Assembly (NCBI RefSeq): GCF_002646595.1
Contig: NZ_PDUD01000010.1
Coordinates: 124,001 to 188,000 of the forward strand
Length of the DNA: 64,000 nt
DNA from: Flavilitoribacter nigricans DSM 23189 = NBRC 102662
GTDB taxonomy: Bacteria; Bacteroidota; Bacteroidia; Chitinophagales; Saprospiraceae
Reading direction: 5' to 3'
Part shown: in pieces, positions 16,015 to 24,441 of the stretch
How the letters are laid out: every line of letters starts with the position of its first letter
How positions within the stretch are numbered: the stretch's first letter is position 1
The notes under the pieces: model-generated
The model's input: the letters and a program-made list of their open reading frames with translations, nothing else
What the model was told of the DNA's origin: nothing
Databases searched by the model: none
Position numbers and translations under genes: made by a program

Positions 16015-16980
16015 TCAATCCTTCAATTGCTCGAGCAGTTCGGTGGCTTTCCCCGCGAGCGGATACCCTTCGTCAATGATCGCGGATAAATTCCTGCGGG
16101 CGGATCCGACTTCATTAAGCTGCAGATAGGACAATGCCTGAAACCAGAGGGCCGCATCCCGGAACACACTGCCCGGGGTATCTAGTATGGTTTGGTAATT
16201 GGCTACAGCCGGCTCAAACCGCCCCATGGCGGTCTGGCTTTCCGCCCGTAGCAGGACGGCGTTCACATACAGACTGTCGTCCGCAGCAATCCCTGAAAGC
16301 CGGTCCAGCGCCTCGGGGTATTGCCCCTCATCAAACAGGCGGGACGCCTCCAGCAGAGCGGTTTCCGTATCGCTCCGGTCATTTTCCGACCTCAGATCAC
16401 TGAAGGTAATTTTATTGCTGTCTTCCCAGTATTCCAGGGCCAGCGCCTCGTTGGAGCTACCTCCCAGGTCCGGCAGGACCAGCCAGGCTGCGATCAGCAA
16501 CAAAAGCGTAGCGGCAATTCCGATCAGGAACCGCAGCGGCCTCATTTTTCCTTTTTGCGGTACGGTGGACGTCCCGGACCTCAGTTGCCGCTGAAAGGCC
16601 TGTTTTTTTTCGAGCACTTCCGGTTCTGCATGAGTCGTTTGGGAAACCAGAGTTTCCATTTCCAGGTACCCGGACATCCGGCGCTCCAGTTGTTCATCCT
16701 CCGCAACCCTTTTTTCGAAGTCGGCCAATTCCTCCTGATCGAGCTCGTAATAGAAAAAGCGACTGATCAGTTCAAGCTGATCCGCAGCAGTATCACCGGT
16801 AGCAGTAGCTCCCGTCGGCATACTTTCCGTAACATGGTCTTCCATTTCCCGGAAAAGCTCCACCCGGCGGGCAAACTCAGGGTCATCCCGCAACCTGCGT
16901 TCAAACTCAGCGAGTTCCTCCTCGTTGAGTTCAAAGGCAAAGAACCGGCCAATGTATTCGTATTCTTCCAGTTTATCCAT
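16015..16980 (-). CDS. Anti-sigma-factor-like membrane protein with TPRs
   Basis: 321 residues from the ATG at 16978-16980 (MDKLEEYEYIGRFF); upstream in-frame codons overlap the sigma-factor gene. The N-terminal cytoplasmic part holds two copies of a motif typical of anti-sigma proteins ('ELNEEELAEFERRLRDDPEF' and 'ELDQEELADFEKRVAEDEQL'), without the zinc ligands of classical ones. One transmembrane helix follows ('FLIGIAATLLLLIAAWLVLP'), then periplasmic TPR-like repeats ('GQYPEALDRLSGIAADDSLY', 'GRFEPAVANYQTILDTPGS'). It begins 4 nt after the sigma-factor stop, so the two are co-transcribed. By position and layout it should sequester that sigma factor. Confidence 0.8.
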   Translation of the reverse strand: MDKLEEYEYIGRFFAFELNEEELAEFERRLRDDPEFARRVELFREMEDHVTESMPTGATATGDTAADQLELISRFFYYELDQEELADFEKRVAEDEQLERRMSGYLEMETLVSQTTHAEPEVLEKKQAFQRQLRSGTSTVPQKGKMRPLRFLIGIAATLLLLIAAWLVLPDLGGSSNEALALEYWEDSNKITFSDLRSENDRSDTETALLEASRLFDEGQYPEALDRLSGIAADDSLYVNAVLLRAESQTAMGRFEPAVANYQTILDTPGSVFRDAALWFQALSYLQLNEVGSARRNLSAIIDEGYPLAGKATELLEQLKD

Positions 16981-16984
16981 GTCC

Positions 16985-17611
16985 TTAATTACGCTTGTTG
17001 AGCAGTAGTTCCAGTTCGAGGGCGGCCAGTACTTTAAGTCTTCGGGTACAATCGTACCGCAAAACGGTAGCTGACCGTGCATCTTCCAATCCCAGGAGGG
17101 AATAAATTTCCCGGGACTTCTCCACTCCCTGCTCAATGATCACATTAAATAGTTGCTGGCATTTATCGCTAAGCTTGACTCTGGCGCGTTCAAATGCCTC
17201 TTTCTTTATTCCGGCCCGGTCTTCTTCCGGGAACTGATCCGGTGCTGGCCCCTGGTCTGCACTTTGGGCCAGGGTCTCCTCGTCGGAAACGACCCGCAGC
17301 TTACTCTTTTTGCGGTGCTGGTCAATGCACATAAAACGGGCCATGGTATAAATGTATCCCTCAATATTAGCTTTCGGCAAAGGCCGGTCTCCGTTGACGA
17401 ACTCTACCCAAAAACGGGCCACTGCTGCGGAGAAGTGCTCTTCGGCTTCCGTTTCCGAACGGGTGAGTTTCAGGAGGTTTCTTTTGCCTTTCTGATACAG
17501 ATCTTGCAAAAAGGTATTGAGCGATTCGGGGCGACCAGCTTTAGCATCCCTGATCAGTTCCTGAAATTGCTCGTTGGTAGTAGTTTTTGACAGGCCTTCC
17601 GAATTGGGCAT
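16985..17611 (-). CDS. RNA polymerase sigma-70 family (ECF-like) sigma factor
   Basis: 208 residues. Region 2 is recognised by 'EGYIYTMARFMCIDQHRKK' and region 4 by 'LSDKCQQLFNVIIEQGVEKS' with a following helix-turn-helix; a variable acidic linker lies between. There is no region 1.1 or 3, as in ECF factors. It directly precedes the anti-sigma-like gene. Target promoters are unknown; the convergent TPR-CHAT gene is a candidate member of the same pathway. Confidence 0.82.
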   Translation of the reverse strand: MPNSEGLSKTTTNEQFQELIRDAKAGRPESLNTFLQDLYQKGKRNLLKLTRSETEAEEHFSAAVARFWVEFVNGDRPLPKANIEGYIYTMARFMCIDQHRKKSKLRVVSDEETLAQSADQGPAPDQFPEEDRAGIKKEAFERARVKLSDKCQQLFNVIIEQGVEKSREIYSLLGLEDARSATVLRYDCTRRLKVLAALELELLLNKRN

Positions 17612-17883
17612 TACGGTGTATTTATAAGACGTAAAAAAGCGTAAATATCAGAAGCGGTATCCCGTTGATCTTAAAAAAAATAACCGGCCATCGGAAACAT
17701 CTCTCCGCTCCGTATCCACAAAATCGCGCAGTATTTTTGGGAGAACAGAGCCGACCAATGATCCGACAACCATCGGGACCGCTTCTCTAAACCATGGAAA
17801 TATATAAAAAATAAGGCGGTTAGCAGTTGGTGTGTATCTTACATTAGCAATTTTCCGGCCAAAGAAATGAACTGAAGCTGCGT

Positions 17884-18597
17884 TCAATGGACCGACTTGA
17901 ACATGAGGGTCTGTCCCAGCCAGTTCACCACGCCGTACCCGCGCTCCTGCAGGAAGCGATAGAGTTCGGTCTCCAGGATCTCTTCCAGGGTCGTTTCCTG
18001 CATCTCCACTGCGATCAATCTGGGAGCGTAGCGATCAAAATCGAGTGACTGCAGTACCGGCAGATCGTGCCCTTCTGCGTCTACGGTGAGAAAATCAATG
18101 GTTTGGCCCCGGTAGGAAGTCTGATCCAGAATATTAGTGAGGGTATCCGCCTTCACCTGACTGGGCCGGTAATCGTATTTGGTCCTTTCTTTGGTAAAAT
18201 CTTCGTCCAGTGTGACGACGAGGGAATAGAATCCGTTGGTCCAGTAGGTAAGTTCACCGGATTCAGTGCTGACGGCCCGCTGGATATTGGTATCGCCGGG
18301 GCGGCGCAAGTTGAAACCTTCGATCTTGATCTTATCGATATCGATATTCACACCCCGCCAGCCTCGCTGGTAGAGTCGGAAGGTGTTGTTGTACTTGGTA
18401 GGATGGAAACAGCCGACATCGACAAAGAAGCCTTTGTAATTTTTGTCGAATTGCCGGACGATAAAGATATCCTCACCGGATTGGCCGTAATGCCGTTTAC
18501 TCGTTCTGGTTAGAAATAATTTCCGCAGCAGAAACAGCTTTCGAAACAGCCAGTTGTTTTTCAGCCAATCCGGTAAGTGTTGATAACTTAGTCTCAT
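17884..18597 (-). CDS. FkbM-family methyltransferase
   Basis: 237 residues. The SAM-binding core 'KGFFVDVGCFHPTKYNN' (motif I) and 'TIDFLTVDAEGHDLPVLQSL' (FkbM signature) are clear, with 'RLIAVEMQE' after them. FkbM enzymes usually O-methylate glycans, polyketides or other small molecules; the substrate here is unknown. The N-terminus has two basic/hydrophobic stretches (~12-30) but no signal peptide. It is a single gene between the sigma operon and a small secreted protein, with no glycan cluster nearby. Confidence 0.88.
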   Translation of the reverse strand: MRLSYQHLPDWLKNNWLFRKLFLLRKLFLTRTSKRHYGQSGEDIFIVRQFDKNYKGFFVDVGCFHPTKYNNTFRLYQRGWRGVNIDIDKIKIEGFNLRRPGDTNIQRAVSTESGELTYWTNGFYSLVVTLDEDFTKERTKYDYRPSQVKADTLTNILDQTSYRGQTIDFLTVDAEGHDLPVLQSLDFDRYAPRLIAVEMQETTLEEILETELYRFLQERGYGVVNWLGQTLMFKSVH

Positions 18598-18647
18598 AAG
18601 CGGCTAAGGTCGGAAAAATAGACTTAAGTCCGGCCCCAGCTCACCTT

Positions 18648-19142
18648 TTATTGACAATTTTCCTGGTTTTTCAGTTCTTCCGCCTGAGCTCGTATTTCGT
18701 CCAGTAGGGGCTGAATGGAGGGCACGCTTTCACCCTGATTCATTCTGACTTCTTTGGCAAAATCGCCACTTTCCACCCGTACGGTCTCGATGGGCGCATC
18801 CGCACAACCCGGACAGCCGATGGTTTCTTCGGTATCGATCAGATTATCGATATCCAGCGCTTCCACGATCGCCTGCCAGTCCTTTCCGGACAGGGTACGG
18901 TTACAAGTCCAGAGTGGGGTTTCATCATTTGGTTTACTGAATCTACGGGTTACCACCTCACCTTCTCTGAACACAAAATTATAGCGGCAATTATCGGCAC
19001 AGAACCAGGCCGTCTGATCAAGGGTGATGGCCAGTTCGGCCAGATCACTTTTCTCTGTACTTACTTTTTCCTTTTCACACTGCGACGATTGGGTCAGGAT
19101 CGACAGCACCAGGATCATCATTAAGAATAGGTTGTTTTTCAT
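18648..19142 (-). CDS. Small Cys-rich exported protein, unknown function
   Basis: 164 residues. The N-terminus is a signal peptide (MKNNLFLMMILVLSILTQSS) and a Cys at residue 23 could be lipidated, though the residue before it is Gln, unlike a normal lipobox. Conserved-looking pieces are 'TAWFCADNCRYNFVF', 'LWTCNRTLSGKDWQAI' and 'GCPGCADAPIETVRVESGDF', with paired cysteines that could form disulfides. I recognise no family. Flanking genes (FkbM and TonB) are on the same strand but 50 nt and 174 nt away. Confidence 0.7.
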   Translation of the reverse strand: MKNNLFLMMILVLSILTQSSQCEKEKVSTEKSDLAELAITLDQTAWFCADNCRYNFVFREGEVVTRRFSKPNDETPLWTCNRTLSGKDWQAIVEALDIDNLIDTEETIGCPGCADAPIETVRVESGDFAKEVRMNQGESVPSIQPLLDEIRAQAEELKNQENCQ

Positions 19143-19316
19143 TGGTTTTTTAATTTTAAAATCCTATTCCCATAGACCATGTTCGGTGAAAAAGGGTTGG
19201 GTGTGCCTTGAGAAATATAAAACGAAGCGATCCGGCGTACGGTGGCGGACGGAAATTTTATCCGAACCGACCACCCGGAAAAACGCCGGAACGCCCCGTT
19301 GTTCACCAACACATCA

Positions 19317-20231
19317 TTACTGCAATTTAAATTTCACCGGCAGGTTGAACATCACCCGCACCGGTACTTTTCGTTGCTGTCCGGGGGTCCAGGTCAGGCC
19401 TTCTTTGTTCATCAGTTCTACTACCCGGAGTGCTTCTTCTCCCAGTCCACCACCCGGAGCGCGGACGATCTGAGGATCGGTAATACTGCCGTCTCTTTCC
19501 ACGACAAAAGAAATATAGGCCGTCCCTTCGATACCGTTCTCCCGAGCGATCACCGGATATTTGATATTTTTTCCGAGAAAGCTCATCAATTCCCGGTCGG
19601 AACACTTTTTGCGCTCCTCCTTGGTCGGCAGATCATTACAACCGGGGAAAAGGGGCATTTCTTCCACAAATTTGAAGATCTCCGTTACGTTCTCCTCCTC
19701 TTTCGGCGCGGGCATCGGCGGGGGCGGAGGCGGTGCTTCTTCCACGACCGGCTCCGGTGCGGTAAAGGAATCTTCGTCGGAGATACTCATATCGATGAAT
19801 TCCGGTTCTTCTTCATCCAGCACTTCCTCATCCGGTACGGGCTCCAGAACGGGAGGTGGCGGAGGAGGGGGAGGTGGTGGCGGTGGTGTGGTCGTCGGCG
19901 GACTGACCAGTAATTCCGGCAGATCCTCCAGGTCCAGGGTATTATAACCTACCTGTCCGTCGTATTCCGTCCAGGCGAACCCAAGTACGGCTAAGCCGAG
20001 AGAGAGCACCAGGCCGTACTGTAGAAAGGTTCCACGCAGTCGGAATACGTCCGCGAAACCGTACTTGTTCCGTTCGGAAGCAGTCGTTTTTTTGTCCAAA
20101 GGAATAATCCGTCCGGAGCGCGAATGGAAATAACGACGCATCAGAGCGATGATCAGCAAAGTCGACAGGCTAAGCCCTGCTACTACCCATAGCAATGCCT
20201 GTCCGCTGATGGTTACATCTAGCGATACCAT
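19317..20231 (-). CDS. TonB family energy transducer
   Basis: 304 residues: a membrane helix at ~12-31, a second at ~70-88, and then a proline-rich region including a 12-Pro run followed by acidic residues, typical of a TonB periplasmic spanner. The C-terminal TonB domain has 'FPGCNDLPTKEERKKCSDRE', 'IKYPVIARENGIEGTAYISF' and 'LPVKFKLQ'. It should couple the proton motive force to outer-membrane receptors. The CxxxxxxxxxxC pattern after 'FPG' is shared with the TonB domains of the M56 protein at 865. No exbB/exbD genes are in the window. Confidence 0.87.
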   Translation of the reverse strand: MVSLDVTISGQALLWVVAGLSLSTLLIIALMRRYFHSRSGRIIPLDKKTTASERNKYGFADVFRLRGTFLQYGLVLSLGLAVLGFAWTEYDGQVGYNTLDLEDLPELLVSPPTTTPPPPPPPPPPPPVLEPVPDEEVLDEEEPEFIDMSISDEDSFTAPEPVVEEAPPPPPPMPAPKEEENVTEIFKFVEEMPLFPGCNDLPTKEERKKCSDRELMSFLGKNIKYPVIARENGIEGTAYISFVVERDGSITDPQIVRAPGGGLGEEALRVVELMNKEGLTWTPGQQRKVPVRVMFNLPVKFKLQ

Positions 20232-20379
20232 AATTTTTCAGTTTTAAAATGATGTAGGAAATTGGGAACGAGCTCTTATCCCTTTGGTAGTTCGACGGTA
20301 CAATTCAATAGATGTGCGGCACCGCGATTATGGCGTACGGGAGCATGGATTTTTTAGTGCCGGTCATACTGCTTAAAAT

Positions 20380-20416
20380 CAAACCGGGAAAGGACTGCGC
20401 ATCCTTTCCCGGTTTG
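20380..20416 (-). terminator. Perfect 15-bp hairpin terminator of the metalloprotease gene
   Basis: Arms CAAACCGGGAAAGGA (20380-20394) and TCCTTTCCCGGTTTG (20402-20416) pair without mismatch around a 7-nt loop. On the minus strand, ATTTT follows. It lies 36 nt past the stop codon. Confidence 0.75.
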
Positions 20417-20452
20417 AATATCAGAACAGACCGAGGTAATCTCGTTCTTGAT

Positions 20453-23400
20453 TTACTGCACGATCACCCGTCGGGTCAACACGCTGGCACCGATCTGCAA
20501 CCGGACGAAATAAAGCCCGCGGGGCAGGTCCCCAACCTGGATCAGTTGCTCCTGTTCTCCAACGGACATCAACGAACGTTGTACCTGACTGCCTCTGGCG
20601 TCGAACAGCGATACCTGAGCCGCCTGTTCCAGCGGTCCCGGCAGTTGGAGTCGGAAACTGGACCGCGCCGGATTCGGATACAACAGAATCCGTTCCGGCA
20701 CCAATTCGGGATCATCCGTATCCACGATGGCCGTATTATCGATCTTGATGGTGAAGGTCTGGGGTGGTATCCAGCCGCCGGTACCGTCTTCCACTACAAA
20801 AATGAACTGATCCAATCGGGCGTCCGGATCTTCATTGGCATAGTACAGGTTAAAGGCATTGATCGTCGCCTGCCGGAAGGTATCCCCTACCGAAAGAGCC
20901 TGATCGAGAAAATACAAAGTACCGGAAGCCGGTGCCTGTACCAGCGTATATTTCAGGTCTTCCGGGCCGTTATCCTCATCCAGTGTTTCCAGTACATCGG
21001 CCATCACGGGATTGGCCAGTCCCGGCGGCACGTAGAGCGTATCGTTGGTCACCAGCACGGGATCGATGGGTGTAGAACTGGCACAAAACTCCAGTCGCCA
21101 TTCCCCAATATTCCCAACACCACCAAAACCGGAGCTGATCACCTGCACCTTCAGGGTCCAGTCGCCCCGGGTGGATTCGCCGATAAAATCAGCGAGGGGT
21201 TTGACCGGTTGGAAAACGATGCCGTCATCCGGCGGACAGGTCAGGGTGTCCGGAGCCTGATCGTCAAATCCGATTAATAGGTCGGTTGTATTTCCGCAGT
21301 TGCCGTCGAACAGGATGACTTCCGTTCCAGCCGGACTGGTAAGCGATAAACGCAGACTGCTCACCGGCTGGTAGCTCCCTTTCACCAAAGGAATGTTCAG
21401 ATCGCTGATGGTCCCGTCAAAATCAACGGAGATCACCGAGGTCTTGGTTGGCAGGCCCGAACCCGGGATCACTACGGGCGTATCATTTGAAGTAAAGCCG
21501 GTGCAGATCAGATTTTCGGTATGGAAAGTATTCACCGGCAGGTATTCACCGTCACTACATTCGTTGATCGGCCGGAGTCGCCAGTAGTGCAGGGTATTTT
21601 CTTCGAGAATAACGTCCGGTTCAAATTCGGTGGTTCCTTCCGCCAGTTCCGAAGCATCCAGTAGATACGGATCTTCGAAACTGGGATTATTGGCCAGTTC
21701 CACTTCGTATTTACTGGCATTGGCGGATTCGGTCCAGGCCAGCGTGGTGGTCAGGCCAATGCCGTTCTCTCCGTCCATCGGCTCAACGATACTCACGTCA
21801 CTAAAATCATTCGAGGTCAGGTTGAGGTAGAGGGTTTGTACCACCGTATCGCGCCCCGGCACGTAGGCTCGCAGTTTCACCTCGTAGGCACCGGTATTGT
21901 TCCGGTCCGGTATGTCGATCCGCAAAGTAGAAGTCTCTCCGGGTTTAATAATGGCCGGGCTGAAATCAAATGCCGCGTCATTCGGCAGGCCTTCCATGAC
22001 TTCGAAAGTTATATCCTCATTGAATCCCAGAAAACTTTGGGTAGCCAGATCAATACTTACCAGATCCGGCAGGCAAACGTTCTGATTATTCTGCGAAGGA
22101 GTCATTGTAAAACCCGCGCTGGTGGGGGCAGTGATCCGAAAATTCTGTGAAGAAATATTGAAGAAGATATTGTCATTGGCCTCCACTTTAATGCGGGCCG
22201 CCACCGTTTCGATATTCGGTACCGGCACCATGGCCGAGCCGGTATTGGGGACACCCGTGGCCAGTACATAGGGATAGTTGAAGCCACCATCGGTAGATAG
22301 GCGGATATTGACAAATTGGCAATTTACCGGGTCGCGGTTGGTATTCGCTACTTCCCAGACTACTTTCTGATAAGTACCAGCCTCCCACATCGGGCGGTCT
22401 GTATCGGGCGACAAGACCATGAACGGGCCGGCTACATCCGTGGTGTGAAAAGCCACTTCCTGCCAGGCGGCCGTTCCTCCGCCGGGGTGATTATCCCGAA
22501 CCGTCATTCGGAAGGTCATATCCCGGGCATAATCGGCCATCAGTTCGTTGCGGTTGGCTGTGTTGGTAACGATGTCCTCGATCCGGGGAAATACCCTGGT
22601 CGGGATCGAGGTCGGTGGGTAGGAGCGAAATAATGGCGTGTTACCACTGGGATCTCCCAGCACACTCAACGGCCCCACATCGAATTGCTCCCAGCAATAG
22701 GTCAGGTCTTCGTCTTCCAGGTCGGAACCGCTACCCGTCAACTGGAATGGGGTATTGACGGGAATATAAAACCCATCCGCATAGTCGATCCGGGCCTCCG
22801 GTTCGGTATTGTCAATACTGATCTGGGTGGCGCAGGTACGACCGGTTCCTTCGCGACTGTAGGTCATGATCTCTTCCAGAGATTGTACGTGAAAATAGCC
22901 GTCGTTATCGTTGATGAGGTTCTGGTTACCGCAGAGTCCGGCGTAGGACATGATGGTGGATCCTGAGCCGGGTTCTACCGCTTTCCCACCGACCACAGCT
23001 CCCTGGCTGGGCGGACAATTGGTAAAGGAATGGGAAGCGGAAAACTGGTGCCCGACCTCATGGGCCATGATCCGGCGCACCATTAAACTCACGTTGGAAG
23101 AGGAGTGACAGGTTACGCCTTTTTCCCGACCGAAATTACAGGCCCGACCGGGGGCAACGCCGCCCACATCCGTGCAGTCGCCGGTAAACAGGTGCCCCAG
23201 GTCAAAGGAAGAAAGCGAGATCTTCGCATCCGTGGTGAAGGCATCGCTGATCTGATTGACCAGGGCCAGACCACCGTTGGCGTTCACAAATGGATCCAGT
23301 TGGGGATCCAGCCAGATCAGTTTTTCAATATCTTCGATCAGCATGAAGCGGATCGACAATTCACTTTCGTAGATCTCCGTGAGCAGGGATACGGCCTCGT

Positions 23401-24118
23401 TAAAGCTGGACAGTACCGATTCTTTAGTCCCGCCGTGGGTTTGCGCGTATTCGCCCGTACAGGCCAGCGCCAGAGAGTAAACGCGGAGATCCACGGAAGC
23501 GGCGCCACTTCGACCGCCGGATACGGGTCTCTCTGCCTCCCATTCATCCGCTTCCAGGGTTTCCGGCGTCATTTCCGGACTCAGCCCGCAATCCAGGGCA
23601 ATAGAACCATCCGACTCCAATGTCACCTCCCGACCGAAATAGACGCGATAGAGATCGTCCCGCTCCAGCGTAAGGGCATCAATGTACACTTCGCCAAAAC
23701 GGGTCCGCAGGATCGCGGATAAGCCGTTGGTACCGTAGGTCATCCGGCCGCTGCTGTTGGCACGCTGGGTGCCTATCAGCCGGAATGATTGAATGTTGGG
23801 ATATTTTGCCGCCAGACGGGGCATCATCAACGGAGAATGGACCACCAGATAGGTTTCGGTCTCTCCGTTGGGTAGCGGGAAGGTGACTTCCAGCGTATTC
23901 CGGCCCTGGCCGGCACTTTCCTCCGGAGCGTTTGCCAGCAGGCTTTTAAAAGCGGACATGTCCACCGTTACCGGGCGAAACTGCTTAATATTGACCGTGC
24001 CGTCATCCGACCGACCGGTTCCGGGAGCGATGCTGACATCCCGCCAGAAAATATGTTGCGCCGAAAGACTTGTCGAAAGAGCCAATAACAAAACGAGGGG
24101 TAAAAATCTACTGATCAT
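20453..24118 (-). CDS. Secreted reprolysin-type zinc metalloprotease with P-domain and T9SS tail
   Basis: 1221 residues. A signal peptide (cleaved near 'SLSAQ') is followed by a propeptide-like region. The catalytic domain (~205-430) has HEVGHQFSASH (His353, Glu354, His357, His363), the HExxHxxxxxH zinc signature of metzincins, with a downstream 'IMSYAGLCG' supplying the Met-turn. Ig/Fn3-like domains follow, then a proprotein-convertase P-like domain ('VSVDFDGTISDLNIPL'-type start near 900, ending 'GEWRLEFCA'), a cadherin-like stretch and a T9SS C-terminal domain ('ILLYPNPARSSFRLQLPG'). It should be a surface or extracellular protease. Its promoter probably lies in the 323-nt gap upstream, because the preceding gene ends in a terminator. 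Confidence 0.9.
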   Translation of the reverse strand: MISRFLPLVLLLALSTSLSAQHIFWRDVSIAPGTGRSDDGTVNIKQFRPVTVDMSAFKSLLANAPEESAGQGRNTLEVTFPLPNGETETYLVVHSPLMMPRLAAKYPNIQSFRLIGTQRANSSGRMTYGTNGLSAILRTRFGEVYIDALTLERDDLYRVYFGREVTLESDGSIALDCGLSPEMTPETLEADEWEAERPVSGGRSGAASVDLRVYSLALACTGEYAQTHGGTKESVLSSFNEAVSLLTEIYESELSIRFMLIEDIEKLIWLDPQLDPFVNANGGLALVNQISDAFTTDAKISLSSFDLGHLFTGDCTDVGGVAPGRACNFGREKGVTCHSSSNVSLMVRRIMAHEVGHQFSASHSFTNCPPSQGAVVGGKAVEPGSGSTIMSYAGLCGNQNLINDNDGYFHVQSLEEIMTYSREGTGRTCATQISIDNTEPEARIDYADGFYIPVNTPFQLTGSGSDLEDEDLTYCWEQFDVGPLSVLGDPSGNTPLFRSYPPTSIPTRVFPRIEDIVTNTANRNELMADYARDMTFRMTVRDNHPGGGTAAWQEVAFHTTDVAGPFMVLSPDTDRPMWEAGTYQKVVWEVANTNRDPVNCQFVNIRLSTDGGFNYPYVLATGVPNTGSAMVPVPNIETVAARIKVEANDNIFFNISSQNFRITAPTSAGFTMTPSQNNQNVCLPDLVSIDLATQSFLGFNEDITFEVMEGLPNDAAFDFSPAIIKPGETSTLRIDIPDRNNTGAYEVKLRAYVPGRDTVVQTLYLNLTSNDFSDVSIVEPMDGENGIGLTTTLAWTESANASKYEVELANNPSFEDPYLLDASELAEGTTEFEPDVILEENTLHYWRLRPINECSDGEYLPVNTFHTENLICTGFTSNDTPVVIPGSGLPTKTSVISVDFDGTISDLNIPLVKGSYQPVSSLRLSLTSPAGTEVILFDGNCGNTTDLLIGFDDQAPDTLTCPPDDGIVFQPVKPLADFIGESTRGDWTLKVQVISSGFGGVGNIGEWRLEFCASSTPIDPVLVTNDTLYVPPGLANPVMADVLETLDEDNGPEDLKYTLVQAPASGTLYFLDQALSVGDTFRQATINAFNLYYANEDPDARLDQFIFVVEDGTGGWIPPQTFTIKIDNTAIVDTDDPELVPERILLYPNPARSSFRLQLPGPLEQAAQVSLFDARGSQVQRSLMSVGEQEQLIQVGDLPRGLYFVRLQIGASVLTRRVIVQ

Positions 24119-24441
24119 CTGACATTTTTAAATTTGGTACGTAGTAAATCTTATGAACAGGGGCCGTCTCCACCGTACACCACGGCAGACAGGCAGCACC
24201 TGCCGGCAGTAACCAGTTTTAATCCGGTTGCCGGTAAGTGTGGCATTTTTCAGAAGGTTCAATAAGATATATGTAGTAGCTATCGTAGCTGCTCAAAGCC
24301 ATAATTTTCCAACATATGAGCTCCTCTTCTGATCTAAAAGACACCCATATTTTACAAATTTCCCGAAAAAAAGCGCTTCAATTCTGTTTTAAAGCGGACA
24401 GTTCAGGGTTCTTTGGTATAGTGATCCGTCGTTCTGCCATG
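24119..24441. other. 323-nt intergenic region upstream of the metalloprotease
   Basis: No gene is supported. On the minus strand it contains the terminator of the upstream gene (24366-24396), then an AT-rich stretch, then hairpin-forming GC-rich sequence: AACC...GGTT near 24213-24229 and CAGG-TGCTG-CCTG near 24190-24202. The latter would lie in the 5' UTR of the metalloprotease mRNA. No exact TAnnTTTG box was found. Confidence 0.5.
24366..24396 (-). terminator. Intrinsic terminator of the large outer-membrane-type protein gene
   Basis: On the minus strand, the CGCTT...AAGCG hairpin (24374-24396) is followed by a run of seven T (plus-strand A run at 24366-24372). It sits ~45 nt past the stop. 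Confidence 0.65.

Noticed and set aside
17648-17887. 79-codon minus-strand frame after the FkbM gene
   Set aside because: Begins only at a TTG overlapping the FkbM stop, has no family features and covers a typical intergenic region. A short real gene cannot be excluded.
20312-21277. Plus-strand frame opposite the 3' end of the metalloprotease gene
   Set aside because: It runs through a perfect terminator hairpin and lies antisense to the T9SS domain; no recognisable protein.
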